Shown: positions 37,763 through 51,067 of the stretch, piece after piece
Numbering within the stretch: position 1 is the stretch's first letter
Layout: the number at the start of each line of letters is the position of its first letter
Assembly: GCA_034766995.1 (NCBI GenBank)
Contig: CM068314.1
Location: 19,913,201 to 19,977,200 of the forward strand
Reading direction: 5' to 3'
Length of the DNA stretch: 64,000 nucleotides
Origin: Acanthacorydalis orientalis
Taxonomy: Eukaryota > Arthropoda > Insecta > Megaloptera > Corydalidae
The notes under the pieces: model-generated
Told to the model about the DNA's origin: nothing
What the model saw: only the letters and a program-made list of their open reading frames with translations
Database searches by the model: none
Translations under genes and position numbers: made by a program

Positions 37763-38243
37763 GAATTAGTAAGAGTTTTTTATTTAAATTAGTAAATATT
37801 AAAATAGAAATATTGCTATTATATTTGAAAGGGTTTAAAGTTTCTTATATATAAAAATTAGATATAAATAGTTTCAAAATTGATTATGTATAATAAAAAT
37901 ATCATTGAAAATTTTCATGAATATTAAAAAATTCTCTTATCGAAGATCGAATTTCCACAAATACATATATAGAATATTACTTTTATTGTAAATATTATTC
38001 TATTATGAATGTTTTTGTTTAAACAAACAGTTCGTGTTTCTGCTTTTTTAATTGAAGAAATATTTTTTTTTTAATTTTCACATGATAAAATGTAAGACGT
38101 TAAAGAATTAACATTTTTTGTAAGTAATGTGTTAAAATGAAACCTAAAAATTGCCGATTTTCAATTTGATATTAACAAAATCAGTAATTGTTATTTAGAT
38201 TTAAATGGAAAACAAAAATGTTCTTTAGAAAGCAAAAATCGAT

Positions 38244-38283
<40 letters not shown>

Positions 38284-38916
38284 GATATGGTGGGGGAGGT
38301 AAAGTGTTACATTTATTTTAAAATAATCTGAATTTAATGTAAGCACGTTATTAAATGTACTTATTAATTTAATGTGTCATTATTATTAATTTTTTTCTTA
38401 AAAAATGAAACACTATTACGAAAATAATACATGAGAGCCGTCTCTGAGACCTATCACATGTATATAATAAATGAGCACGTAGGTCCAGTTAACCAAAACA
38501 TCATAAATATCGGCGACTAGAATGACCGTAACATCACAAATCCCCTAATACCTTCGGTTCAGGCTGTGCCCACCATTTATGTCGGTGACGTCAAACACCT
38601 GTACAGCATAGTGCATATAATAAAAAATAACATGCTGTCTCTTCACGCGGGAAAGCGGTTCAGATAAATCATAAAAGTTGTGGAGACGCCCGATTGTCCT
38701 AAGACTAATACATCATACGCGTGGCGACAGAGCGGTTTCGATTAAAGTTGGTTTTCGTGTATCAAAAAGCTATCGGTTGTTCACAACCCTTTCTTTTTCT
38801 TATAATCGAATAGAATGATTTTTTATTTTATGAAATATATGTTTATAATTTAAATTCCACTAATAATTGTAATATTTTGTAGAAAATATTCAGAAGTTAG
38901 ATTGAGAGTGATTGCT

Positions 38917-38987
<71 letters not shown>

Positions 38988-38989
38988 AT

Positions 38990-39052
<63 letters not shown>

Positions 39053-39185
39053 AGTGTTTAAAACTGAATAATTTTATAGTTATCAAAATTTCATCATACT
39101 TTTTATTTGTAAAAATATTCCTTTTTTGTTCACAATTGGAAATATATGTAATTGCATTCGAAATACATTTATTTCAATTATGTAT
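37326..39185. other. AT-rich region with one GC-richer island
   Basis: The island at about 38430-38790 is clearly richer in GC than its surroundings. It contains a perfect CRE palindrome TGACGTCA (38586-38593) followed by CACCTG. No frame with conserved features crosses it. The rest holds a TA tract (about 37718-37758), a CT/TA tract (38243-38283) and the TATATG minisatellite. Confidence 0.5.
38917..39045. repeat. (TATATG)n minisatellite running into (TA)n
   Basis: About twelve perfect TATATG hexamers (38917-38992) are followed by TA to 39045. In frame it reads Met-Tyr repeats, which are not a protein. Confidence 0.95.
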
Positions 39186-40262
39186 GCACGGTGGCTGATA
39201 ATTTAATACGCAGAATAAGCAAAAAATTAATCTTCACGTGACGGAATCGTGATAGTTTTTCCTTTTGAAAATATTTCCTTCTGAAGTGTATGCACTTTTT
39301 TTACTGTCTTATCCACATGAGATAAGCTTCCTGGAACCCGTTGTTTGCTATGTTTCGTGGAGCGATCGTTGTTTTTTTGTGGACCTTTCATTGGACTGAA
39401 AACGCTTCTCTTTCAGAATTTTTTTCAGCCGAGCACACAAGAAGATATCACAAGGTGTCACGTCTGGTGAATACGAAGGATGTGGCAAGGTCTCTAATCC
39501 ATTTTTTTTTAAATTGTTTTAACAGATTGCACAAGGTTGACTGTGAGGGATCTTTCATTATCTTGATGAAGAAGCTACGTCCGTTCACTCTGTGATAATG
39601 TTATGTGCATATCCATAGGAAATGTTCATTTTTCAGTCAGCTGCCGAAGTGTAATTCGTCTGTCTTCATCTAAGATTTACATGCTTGTAAAATTTTCTCG
39701 ACGTTCTCTTTGCTCGAAATTCAAGTGCAATTTTTCAAGTGCAAAGTATCAGTCATGCTTTGGCAAGATCCATACAATATATAGACATCATCAGCAATCT
39801 CCCGCACAGTTAGTCGACGATCAGTCATCATATCCTTCACTTTTTGAACATGTTCTTCATCAGTTGATATCAACAGTCGATTCGAACGAGGATCAAATTC
39901 CACGGACTCTCAGCCCTCCTTAAATAAACTGCACCAGTGGTATACCCGCGCTTTCGATAAACACTCATATCCAAATTCTTTTTCCAACATTTTAAACGTG
40001 CCAGCGCAAGAAATTCCTTTTTTGACACAAAATTTAATACAAACTCGTTGCTCGATAAACTTACACACAGTTAAATTCGTCGAACACATCAAACACTACT
40101 TTACAAAAACATCAGCTTTTCACGAATAGTTTGAGAGATCGAATAATTTTTAGTATAGATTACAGTGGAAGAATTACCAACATTATCATTTAAAAAAAAT
40201 TAATGTTGAGTTTGCGCGGTTCTTTTAAAATAGAAATTCCTGAAACTTTTTGGTCAGGGTAG
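39186..40262 (-). mobile_element. Degenerate mariner element
   Basis: The right end, complemented, is TACCCTGACCAAAAAGTTTC, a typical mariner terminal repeat. Inside, on the minus strand from ATG 40092, is a transposase N-terminus with FCVKKGISCAGTFKMLEKEF and YHWCSLFKEG. Next come FDPRSNRLLISTDEEHVQKV and LTVREIADDVYILYGS. The catalytic centre is largely deleted; a C-terminal end follows near 39.35-39.22 kb with KCIHFRRKYFQKEK. The left terminus is not certain. Confidence 0.82.
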
Positions 40263-40340
40263 TATATAAATATATCAATAATTAAAATTAGTTTGTATGT
40301 ATAAATTAAAAAATATTATTAGACATTCTTATTAAAATGT

Positions 40341-40401
<61 letters not shown>

Positions 40402-40970
40402 TATTGATAGAACTTAGTTAAAGTTTATAATTTGACTTGACGCTATTCTTATTTTTTAGCATGATCTAATACTTTGATGTCCATGAAAAGAGTATATCTC
40501 GCGTCAATTTAAATCGGCGCCGACGCTCGACCTGAATACTTAATATTCTCCCGAATATAAATTCAATTGGACCGTCAGACGAGGGTCTCATTTGAATATG
40601 TCCGATTCCATGGCGGGCCGCAAGCGTACAAGCACACTTTTCGTATTTTAATTAATCCAGTCGAAACTCTATTTACATATTGTGTCAATTATAGATTTGT
40701 GTATCTTGCTTCTGCTTTTGAGGCAGATACACGACTACAATGAATCCTTTTCTATATGAACATATAAGTCTTGATTAATCCTTTCATCTGTGAATTTTAT
40801 TTGCATATATCTTCTATTATTTGCATTTATGAGTGGCGGCTGTTCAATTATTGAAAGAGATTTCTAATAAAAAGAATGTACATTGTAATATAAAATATCT
40901 TTTTTAATGCAGGAAAGATAAAAAAAAATTAGTTATCTTTTTGTTATTTCTTTTTCAACCACTTACATAT

Positions 40971-41068
<98 letters not shown>

Positions 41069-42107
41069 ATATATATATATATATATATACATATATATGT
41101 ATTTATGTGTGTGTATGTGTGTGTACATTCTCATAAATTATTAAAGTCGATTAAAAATAGAAACCATACATTTCAGTAAATGGTAATAATTTTGGATCCA
41201 ATGTAATTTGGTATTTAGATATAATGCCATTGATTGCGAGAATTTTCGTCGTTTTCATTCAAAGTTAGGATTTTATTATACATTATTTAGCATTATTCTT
41301 TCATATAATCTCCACTTTTAGATAAAACTGTATGCTATTTTGTTTTAGTGTTTGTGAGATAAGTACAAATGTATACGAACAAAAAAACATAGAATTTTCT
41401 AGCATTTTTTGTACGTATATATAATAACTTAAATGCTTTCTTGAATTTCCGAATATTAATGAGATATTTCCAAAATCTCTGAATTATTCGATTGTTCGGA
41501 TATTAATGAACCTGGCGATTTAGAACATTGTAAAGTACTTTATAGGTTTCTAAAATTATTTAATATATTAAATATTCCAAACATGTTATCATTTGTAATA
41601 GCATTGTTTTACATATCTATAGTGTAATTTCAGTTTTTATTCTAAAATCAACAAACGGTGAATGTACATTTTTGATTACTAAAAAACTACATTTGATTCT
41701 ATAATAAGGTTAATAAAAACAGAAAATTCATTAAAAAATAAAATTAAGTTTACTGTGATGTTAATTAACAAACATACGGCTTCAATTAATGATTCCACTT
41801 GAATGAATTCAAATTTAAAGATTTAACATAGTGTAAAATTATAAATATTTTTAAATATATGATTATAAACAATTAATGTGCTTCTTGAATTTATTACTTT
41901 ATTTGGTATTTTGTTCCAATTTTGCTTATATTCCTTAAAGATCAAGCGCAATGTAATTGGTATTTATTTATTTATTACAAATTCAGACAACGAAATTTTT
42001 TTTTAAATTACGTCTAGTGATTTTAGCATTTTTTATTATTTTTTTCTATGAATGAACAGAAACTATGAAAACATATTGAGAATTTCTGAGTTACATGTAT
42101 CGAGTAA

Positions 42108-42164
42108 GGGCGTTTCCGGCGCTGTAGTTGTCATGACAACAACGAACTCACAATGGTAACGCCC
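42108..42164. promoter_or_regulatory. Palindromic X-box inside a larger inverted repeat
   Basis: GTTGTCATGACAAC at 42127-42140 is a perfect palindrome and fits the RFX X-box consensus RYYNYYATRRNRAC. It is enclosed by GGGCGTTTCC (42108-42117) and GGTAACGCCC (42155-42164), which pair at 9 of 10 positions. The island stands out by GC content in AT-rich DNA. RFX sites regulate ciliary genes in animals, but no gene is visible nearby, so function is inference. Confidence 0.45.
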
Positions 42165-42295
42165 CGGCGTCGTGGTGTCGCTCAATCAAAACATTTCACA
42201 AGAATTTTCCTGTTACTATTAAGAAATTTAGGCACCAATTTGTAAAATGAGATAGTTGTGTTCATATATATATATATATTGACACACACATATAC

Positions 42296-42353
<58 letters not shown>

Positions 42354-42586
42354 TAAGATAATTATTAATTTTTTCATTGCTTTGTGAAGAACTTTTTTTC
42401 ATTAAAAAATGATGTTTAGATATTATAGTAACATGAACTCGTATATTAATTTTGTTTATAAGAATTTTAGAGTTAAAACTATCATTCGAAAAAATTAACC
42501 AACTGTATAACATAATTAATCTTCTCTTGCCGATAAGCGTAACCAGATTTTCTACTTTCGTTTAATGTAATGTAATGTGATGTATA

Positions 42587-42647
<61 letters not shown>

Positions 42648-43110
42648 CATGTTCAATTATTAAGAATCCATAAAACGTTATTAATGCGTAAAAAATGAAT
42701 GAAAGAAAATGAATTTTGTTCAAACAAATTTTAATTAACTTTTATATATACAACGATTACGTATGATACAAAAAAAAGAAACAATGATTACGAATATAAA
42801 GCATACAATGTAACTACTTTTATGATAATTATTTCTCAGAAATGTGTAGCATAAAATATAATTTGATGTTAGAATAAATGTTTACAATGTCATTAAAGAG
42901 TACGTATCTGTATAGTATGTTATTATTCTTATTAAAATAGTATTTCAATATTATACTTTTTCATGAAATTTGCATGAATATAATTGTTCTCTTGTTTTGT
43001 AATTATTGCAAAGTAGTATTTAATCACACTATGGTTATTTTTACTGTTTTGTACATTTTTATAAGCATATATTATTAAGTCATAAATATGTAATAATATA
43101 ATATATATTG

Positions 43111-43116
<6 letters not shown>

Positions 43117-43177
<61 letters not shown>

Positions 43178-43203
43178 TAGATAGATAGATATATGTATGT
43201 ATA
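43117..43203. repeat. (TA)n(GATA)n microsatellite
   Basis: TA run of about 58 bp followed by four GATA units and a short TATG tail. Confidence 0.95.
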
Positions 43204-44690
43204 TAATTTTTTAAGCATGTAAACACGAATTAGTACCTCTAGTAACGCGTTTAATAATAATATGTTACTATTTCAAAACATATATATATATATATATATA
43301 CATACATACAATGGAATGAACTGTTTTTATTATATATAGAACAGGTTAGTATGTAATTTTAATTGGATTCATGTATTATTTATGTGACAGTTAGTTATAT
43401 CCACGGTTTAATGAATTAGCAGATACTATTAACACCACTCTAATTTTCTTTCCACGAATTCTGTACCCAAGAGTACTGGAACAAAAAAAAAAGAAAATTA
43501 AAATGTAATAAATGTTTTATTGATCTTTAATTACTACATACTACATGCTCACATATATTCTTATACAGTTACTTGAACGTAAACATTTAACCATGTGTAT
43601 GTTTGTGAAGTGATAGTTCATTGTATAGTTACGACATTTCAAATTTACTGCCTTTATATTATTATAGTATTTTATCATTGATTTTTGCGAGAGCCGTATG
43701 CGATTAATATTTTTATGTATTGCATGCTATTCCGTAATATAATTTTTATTTGGAATACAGTGTGTATTTATTTAAAAAGAAATCTTAAATTGATTTTAAC
43801 GTTTTCATTCTCTTTAGTTTATGATAAAAAAACTAATCATTGTACATTCTAGCTGCAGAGATTTAATTGGTAGCCATTCTTATCAATTTATTCGTACATC
43901 TCTCGAAAGGCACATAAAGGTTTGCTAGTAAAGAAATTGATTTTTTTTATTAAACGTTCTTATGATGTTTTAAATTGGCTGGATAGTAATAACGCTTGCT
44001 TTTTTAAATTGGTTGCATAGTAATAACGTTTTCGTACTAAAAAAGATATGAATTTTAGTCGTACGTTTATCATGACTTTTATTAAAACAATTTATACGCG
44101 TATTTAAATATCAATTATTCTCGAAAGTTTCTTAAAAGATTTTAGTAAATGTATTAGCTCTTCGAATCATTCAGCCTATGAATTTAATTAACATCCCATG
44201 ACACTGAGCAGTAGTTAAATGGTAATATAAGTAGATATATGATTTTCATGTATATCTTAATACATTAAAACAATCGTTGAGAAAATGTAATATAAGAATT
44301 AATGAATTCGGGTTAGAAAATTTTTAAAATTATTATTAAAATGGGAAACTGATTCATCGATCATAAATAAAGCGTACAATTCAATATTAATTTTGAATTT
44401 TACAGTTATTGGCCTGGATATTGGAATGTAATAATTCATCGTCATATTCGTTTAGAATTGTTCGACAATTTGTTTGTTGCTCAAAATTTATTGCATTTGA
44501 CACGAATCGGTGAATTTTAGAAAGAAAATGGGTTCTAGTTTTAGTTCTAGCATATGGAAATTAAAGGTTGGCATTTACTGGCTTTTATTATAATGTATGT
44601 ATATATATATATATATATATATTACATCATTTTAGTAAAGAAATTCTTTAAATTATAGAAATTATCATTTTGTTTAATACAAACATATAC

Positions 44691-44755
<65 letters not shown>

Positions 44756-44756
<1 letters not shown>

Positions 44757-45259
44757 CGTATATATCGAAGTATAAGGCGACCTGAGTATAAGACGAAGCT
44801 GGAATTTTAAGATAAAATTTATACATTTACCATATATAGGTCCTATAAGGAGATCCTATACTAAACACCTCTTTAACATGTTATAATTCAATTTGGTGTA
44901 CAAAATCAAAATTAGGGGAATTACATTTTTCGATTTAAAACTTCGATTTAAAAAAAATGAAATATCAGCTTGTTTTGACATACTGTGCATTAAAACGTCG
45001 TGCACGGCTTGTATCTAGAAGGCTGTGGCTATGTATTTTATTTTTAAAAACGTTTGCTTAAAATGAATTATTCAATGAATGTATTTTATGTACCAAAGTT
45101 TAATTTCTCTTTTTTTAAATAAAAAAAAAATTTCTATATAAGCACAATGTATTCTTCGTGTTATTTTAAAAGTTCTATATTTGTATCGGGAGTATAAGAC
45201 GGCCCCCTATTTTTTGAAGAATTTTTTGAGTTTCAAGAGTCGTCTTATACATCTAGATG

Positions 45260-45264
<5 letters not shown>
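44756..45264. mobile_element. Non-autonomous DNA element with TATAAGACG ends
   Basis: Left end CGAAGTATAAGGCGACC and, complemented, right end GATGTATAAGACGACTC are related inverted repeats. GAGTATAAGACG recurs inside near both ends (44783 and 45190). The element is about 0.5 kb, has no transposase frame and is flanked by TA tracts on both sides. Class not assigned. Confidence 0.65.

Positions 45265-45330
<66 letters not shown>
45265..45330. repeat. (TA)n microsatellite between two transposon fragments
   Basis: TA run of about 66 bp with one TG interruption, joining the TATAAGACG element to a LINE 3' end. Confidence 0.95.
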
Positions 45331-45335
<5 letters not shown>

Positions 45336-45420
45336 AAAAAATGGAAAACCATGAAAGAGGCCTTTATCCAGCACTGGACTGACAGAGGCTGATAATGATG
45401 GTAAGATGAAATCATGGAAC
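45331..45420 (+). mobile_element. Severely 5'-truncated LINE 3' end
   Basis: The translation W-K-T-M-K-E-A-F-I-Q-H-W-T-D-R-G-stop near 45340-45390 is the last stretch of an insect LINE ORF2, similar to the fragment ending at 35.6 kb. It is followed by GATAATGATGG, a tail-like motif. Only about 90 bp remain. Confidence 0.65.
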
Positions 45421-45882
45421 CAAAATTTCAAAATAAATAAAACCTAAATAAATTACGTTCTTTCTCAATCTTGACTAGAATATTTATTTTATGTTTTGAA
45501 AGGTTACTACTAGTAGTAACATTTCATAAATTATTGTAACCAATAGAGAAGTAGGTAACATACAACACTCGTCTAATTTTTTTTGTCTGTTTTAAATATT
45601 ATTAAAATTTATATGAAGAAATTATTTACACTTGTATCTTTGTACATTTTTTTTATTTTATGATACACTTTTGAAGTAAGTAATTGTTTGGGGTTAAAAT
45701 TGAGAATTCTGATATAAAATGAATTCGTAGTATAAGCGGAAGATTAAATTCGGTCAAATAGATTATCGTTAAAATCAAAATTGTTATTCAATTATATGCT
45801 TTATTTATGATCAATTAATACATTTTAAGTTCATTGTAGTAGCGTAAATATACAGTTATTTTTTTTATTAACACACACACAC

Positions 45883-45922
<40 letters not shown>

Positions 45923-46082
45923 CATGTTATACATATTGAAATTTTAGTTTAATTTACATTAATATCATTTTTATTGAACAGTAATGTAACTGTCAAAATT
46001 GGAAATAAGTTTTGAAGAAATTCAAAATTATATTTTCATCATATTTTACTACTTTAATTACAACATATATATATATATATAT

Positions 46083-46137
<55 letters not shown>

Positions 46138-46551
46138 TAAAAGAAAAACTTTATGGGGCTGTGTATAGGTACCTGTTTCAATAACATTCAACGTTGATAT
46201 ATGTTCCGACCACGCCTTATCGTGCACAAATCATCGGCTAAATGTTCTAATAATCGTTTAAATATTACGCGGATCGTCTTTATGCTTCTCCGTTCGGTCA
46301 GTATTTGTTTTCACAAAGGTGAATTAATTATCAATAGTCATTTAAATCAGGTCTGCGTAGATTTATGTTTACTGACTGCAAGCTGGCTATCGTTATGTGT
46401 CATATTAAAAATAAAATATTGTGCTCGAGAACGAGTGGATTCTTTACACCAGCCGCATATTGTTATAAAGAATCATATGTTATGATAATATTTTCAATAT
46501 ACTTTTTTAGTATTTTATTTAAGGGTTATATATGTATGCATACACATATAC

Positions 46552-46603
<52 letters not shown>

Positions 46604-47579
46604 GAGTTACACTTTTTGTTTATTACAATAAAAAAAATGTAATGTTTGTTAAATATTTTATATTTGTTGTCATTCTATTTCAATTATTGTTTTTTAATGT
46701 TTACTTATTTACATAATTCGAAAATGTTTAGGCGAATTAATTCAGTAATTTAATTTCTAATTTATAAACGAGAAGAATTATGTTTAAAGATAAAATCGGT
46801 TATTTACATATATCCTTAATAGTTATGTACTTAATTAATTTCTCACTTTCACAATTTAGAACATAAAAAGATTAATTTAGAATTTATGATCGCTAATTTC
46901 TGACACTAATTTAAATGTCATAAATAGAAGCATTCTTCTGTTTTTATTTCCAGATCATCAATATAATTATTGAAACGTTTAATAAAATAAAATAAAAGTC
47001 CAAAAACTAATCAGTGTGACGAAAAGTAATCAGAAACATATTGTGCGTTTTTTATTTATTAACAGATTTGTTTTAATAATTTTGCGAATGTTTCTGTTTA
47101 GTTAGATGAGGAACAATAATTATTAAGAGAAATAATACGATCATCAGCTCCTTCAGAATAAAAAAAATCAATGGTGTAAGCAATCCAAAAGATCTAAAAG
47201 TTTTTTTGTACATAAATAAAAGCGATGGATATTCTGGTCAAAGAAACCTATCTGCAATATAAATTAATTAGTTTTTAAAATAATTTCTTCAAATATTTTT
47301 TCAGCAAAGGTGTTTTATTAGTTTATTTATTTTATTAATCGTACTGATTGTTATAACGTTTTCGCAAAATGTATGCATCGTTCGTGCGAATTGTTTAAAT
47401 ACTCGATATATTATTTTAATTTAGTAGATGAAGACTGGAAAAAAGAGAATCATGAAACTCAAAACTTTTTTACATTAAATGTTATCAAAGGTCATAAAAA
47501 TTATAGTCAAATTAAACAAAAAATTACAAAACTCATTTTTAAATGAAAATTAAACATTGTGGCTAATTCACTTACAAAA
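45421..47579. other. AT-rich region with two TA tracts and one island
   Basis: TA tracts lie at about 45885-45920, 46062-46134 and 46557-46601. The stretch 46195-46480 is less AT-rich and stays open for 94 codons on the plus strand, but the translation has no conserved motif and no neighbours in a gene structure, so I do not call a gene. It may be regulatory. Confidence 0.45.
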
Positions 47580-47692
47580 AAATAAAAAAAATCGTAATTG
47601 TTATTTATTTAATCTGAATGCCCTTATTGATTGTACCGATTTGAGAACCTGTCATTCCACATGTTCAACGTCACCCTCTAGCTGCCTTTGAT
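47580..47692 (-). repeat. Inverted repeat arm, left
   Basis: Complemented, this reads GCAGCTAGAGGGTGACG, later GACAGGTTCTC and AATCGGTACAATCAATAAG, ending in AATTACGATTTTTTTTATTT. It matches 48750-48862 at high identity. The two arms face each other across about 1.06 kb. Confidence 0.85.
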
Positions 47693-47898
47693 CGTACGAC
47701 ACAATACGCATAAAGATTTACATTTCACACGTACACAGAGGCAATATTTACATCACAAATTTTTATACAATTACAACATGTACATGCACATCTGATGTAT
47801 TTCATAGTAGATATTTACACTTGCTCGTTGCTTACTTAAAATATATGTAGAGGGGACAGTATCAAAATTATGTAAATCGAATCTATAGAGACATGCAC

Positions 47899-47903
<5 letters not shown>

Positions 47904-47974
<71 letters not shown>

Positions 47975-47984
47975 CATGAATTAC

Positions 47985-48028
<44 letters not shown>
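47904..48028. repeat. Two (TA)n tracts between the inverted arms
   Basis: TA runs at about 47907-47970 and 47989-48028 with a short TAATCATGAATTACAT spacer; this spacer is itself flanked by similar sequence. Confidence 0.9.
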
Positions 48029-48031
<3 letters not shown>

Positions 48032-48691
48032 ATTCGAAAATATGTGTATGAAATCAATTGTTTTTTTCTTACTATTTACAATTTTCTGGTAAACTTTAAT
48101 AAAAAATACATAACGAATATTATGTAACATACAAAAATCTATAAATTTTATTAATGTGTTTAATTTTTTTTTAATTTGTATAATATTCGTATATGTAGAA
48201 AGCATTAATATTAGAGAACGTTTAATTTTATGACGTTTAATTTTTAAAAATCCTACTTCTAAATCTGAAATTTTCATCTTTGGTAAATAAAAGCCTCAAA
48301 TAACTAATAACACATTAATATATTTTTTTCAAATCAAATATACAGAACATTTGAGAATGTATAATATTTTCAATTTTTATACAGTAGCATTTACAAAAAA
48401 TATTAATATTATTTTTTTTTAATAATTCCATCGATAATTTCAGAAATAATCCAAAAATGTTCCAGTATTTTCAATAATAATATTTACATCTTGGAATTGA
48501 AAACTGATTGAGGAATATATTTTAAAATGAAATGTTAATTAAACGATTTGTGGAAACAAAAATTTTATCTCTGACTTATTTTTATGTTGGGCAATTTAGA
48601 ATTGAAATAATTCATAATTTACTTTTTATTGTTGTTAGAGAATTCAGTGACATTATACACCCACACAAACACACACACAGACGTGTATATA

Positions 48692-48692
<1 letters not shown>

Positions 48693-48750
<58 letters not shown>
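48693..48750. repeat. (TA)n microsatellite abutting the right arm
   Basis: TA run of about 58 bp after a CA-rich patch; it touches the first base of the right inverted arm. Confidence 0.95.
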
Positions 48751-48753
<3 letters not shown>

Positions 48754-48862
48754 CTAGAGGGTGACAATGAATATGTGAACAGACAGGTCCGTGAATCGGT
48801 ACAATCAATAAGAGCATTCGGATTAAACAATTACGAGATTTTTTTATGTTTTTGTAATTGAA
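48750..48862 (+). repeat. Inverted repeat arm, right
   Basis: GCGGCTAGAGGGTGACAATG, then GACAGGTCCGTG and AATCGGTACAATCAATAAGA, ending in AATTACGAGATTTTTTTATG. It matches the complement of 47580-47692. A repeat family or the ends of a larger element; no transposase lies between. Confidence 0.85.
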
Positions 48863-48968
48863 TTAGCTACAATGTTCAATTTTCCTTTAAACAATAGAGC
48901 TACCTTCCATAATTTGTCAATAGATAATAGTTTACATTAATATATTTCCCATTATTACACAATTAATA

Positions 48969-49512
48969 CAATGGAATCCGCTTATTATGATCATTTTGGT
49001 ACTTGCAATTTTTGATAACAATAATCGGCTGATAATATTAAACAGAGGATAAAAAAAATCATTATTGAACTCAATTTAATACAAACAGTTATTACATTCG
49101 TACAATTTATATTTATCACCTACTGCACACTTCACACAAAATTAAATATTTATATATATGTTACATTTCTTATAAATAACTGTTTTTGAAAACAACATAA
49201 AATTTATTTGAAAAAATTACCAGTCGTTTGTTTGTGTATATTAGCAATGCCCATTTAGAAAATGTCTATTTAGTACGAATTTGCTAAGAATTCTTATCGT
49301 TTGTCCCCAAGTGTAATTATCAGAATTGACAACAACAGTTCAAGTTTAATTATAATATTTTTATTATAAATTACTTTATATTTTATTACATATTATTATT
49401 ATTTATATTTTTTTCGGATTATTTTTAACTAATTTTATATAGAGTGTTTTAGTACCAACTGATTATGATAAAAATAGCCGATTGATAACATTATCCGTGA
49501 TTATAATAATCG
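48969..49512. mobile_element. TIR element with TA target site (Tc1/mariner/pogo-like MITE)
   Basis: Ends CAATGGAATCCGCTTATTAT and, complemented, CAATGGAATCCGATTATTAT are near-perfect inverted repeats, each next to TA (48967-48968 and 49513-49514). Further in, AATAATCGGCTGATAAT and ATCAATCGGCT continue the similarity. The element is 544 bp with no coding capacity. Confidence 0.85.
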
Positions 49513-49700
49513 GATTCCATTGTATATATGTTATAACAAAAAAAATAAATAAAAACATTACATCGTATAAATGTTTACATTTTACATTTTCAGTCATTAC
49601 AACATAAAAAAAATAATTTGATAGTAAATTACATTTACAGTTTTTGAATAAATAAGGCTGCATTTAAAAGTTTCATTATTAATATTATTTAATTATTATT

Positions 49701-49762
<62 letters not shown>

Positions 49763-50259
49763 GTGCATACATACATGGGCATATAATGATATGATTTTAA
49801 TACACAGTACAAATAGAATAATATAAGTGCATATAAGATTAGTCAATAGAATATAATCAAGATTGAATGAAGAAAAAAAAACATTTATAATAAGTCTTAA
49901 TTTCAATATTATAATATTTTTGGTTATTTTTCTTTATACTACGTTGCTTGCATTCAGTGGCATCTGCAATCTGTTAAGGGTTCCTTTCATTGATTGATTC
50001 CTTTTTTGAATTCATAGAGCTTTGAAATAGTTGTCAATAATCAATTAGATCAATTTTTTTGATGTTGGAAATTTTACAACTATTATTTCATTTGTCAGTA
50101 TATGGTATTGTAATTTAATAAAGTACTATTTTTTATAAAACATTCTTAAATAAAATATAAAATAAGTTCAGTCATTTACATGAAGCATAAATTAATTTAA
50201 ATGAATTTAATTATTTATTTCATAAAATTATATATATATGTATTTTATATATTATATAT

Positions 50260-50304
<45 letters not shown>

Positions 50305-51016
50305 TTATTTCATATAATTGTTTAGTGGGTCTATTATTTGATGCTTATGGGCGCGTCGATATAATTGTGTAAATTTTCTTCAATCACAGTAAAATGATAT
50401 CTTATTAATGTTTCCGTCAACGTCAACATTATTCATTTCTAGTATAGCATTGGTTCGAAAACGGTCGGTTTTATAATTCGAAAGGGTGAGGCGATAGGGG
50501 GACCATACAGTACGCGGGCAATGAGATTAACCGCCTGCGATCCTGTGCTCGGTCGTGCAGACAATTCTGTTAGCATTTACTGGCTGCGATGAAGCAACCC
50601 TTAGCTGAAGTAGTCACCCCTAGCATCTTTGTCTGTTAGCGTCGGATATGCCTCATTTTACGTCTAAAATTACAGCGATTCTAATGTGGACATTGATATA
50701 CAAAACTTGAATTTTCATATCAAAAAATATTTTTATTGTCGTTTTTGTCGAATCGATTTTTATACTTATTGTTGCTCGCAGGAAATATATACTAGTCATG
50801 TATTCCAAAATATATGTTCTGAGTGTACTGGTATTTATTATATATAGTAAAAATATTTTTTCTAGAAGTATGTAGACACCAAACAAATATATTTTTCATT
50901 ATCTACACTGTCCATAAGTTAATATTATTTCAATTTTTGATATACTATGATATTTATTACAAAATTAACTATAAATAAATATTTGCGTATTTATTTTTAA
51001 TGTTAACACTCAAATG

Positions 51017-51067
<51 letters not shown>

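Larger units (their letters stand above)
40263..44755. other. AT-rich region with microsatellites and two GC-richer islands
   Basis: TA tracts lie at about 40344-40398, 40975-41100, 42298-42350, 42590-42640 and 43117-43195. A GC-richer patch at 40495-40640 has no recognised content. The island at 42100-42185 contains a large inverted repeat and an X-box (listed separately). No exon was found. Confidence 0.55.

Noticed and set aside
46201..46485. 94-codon open frame
   Set aside because: No conserved motif and no gene context.
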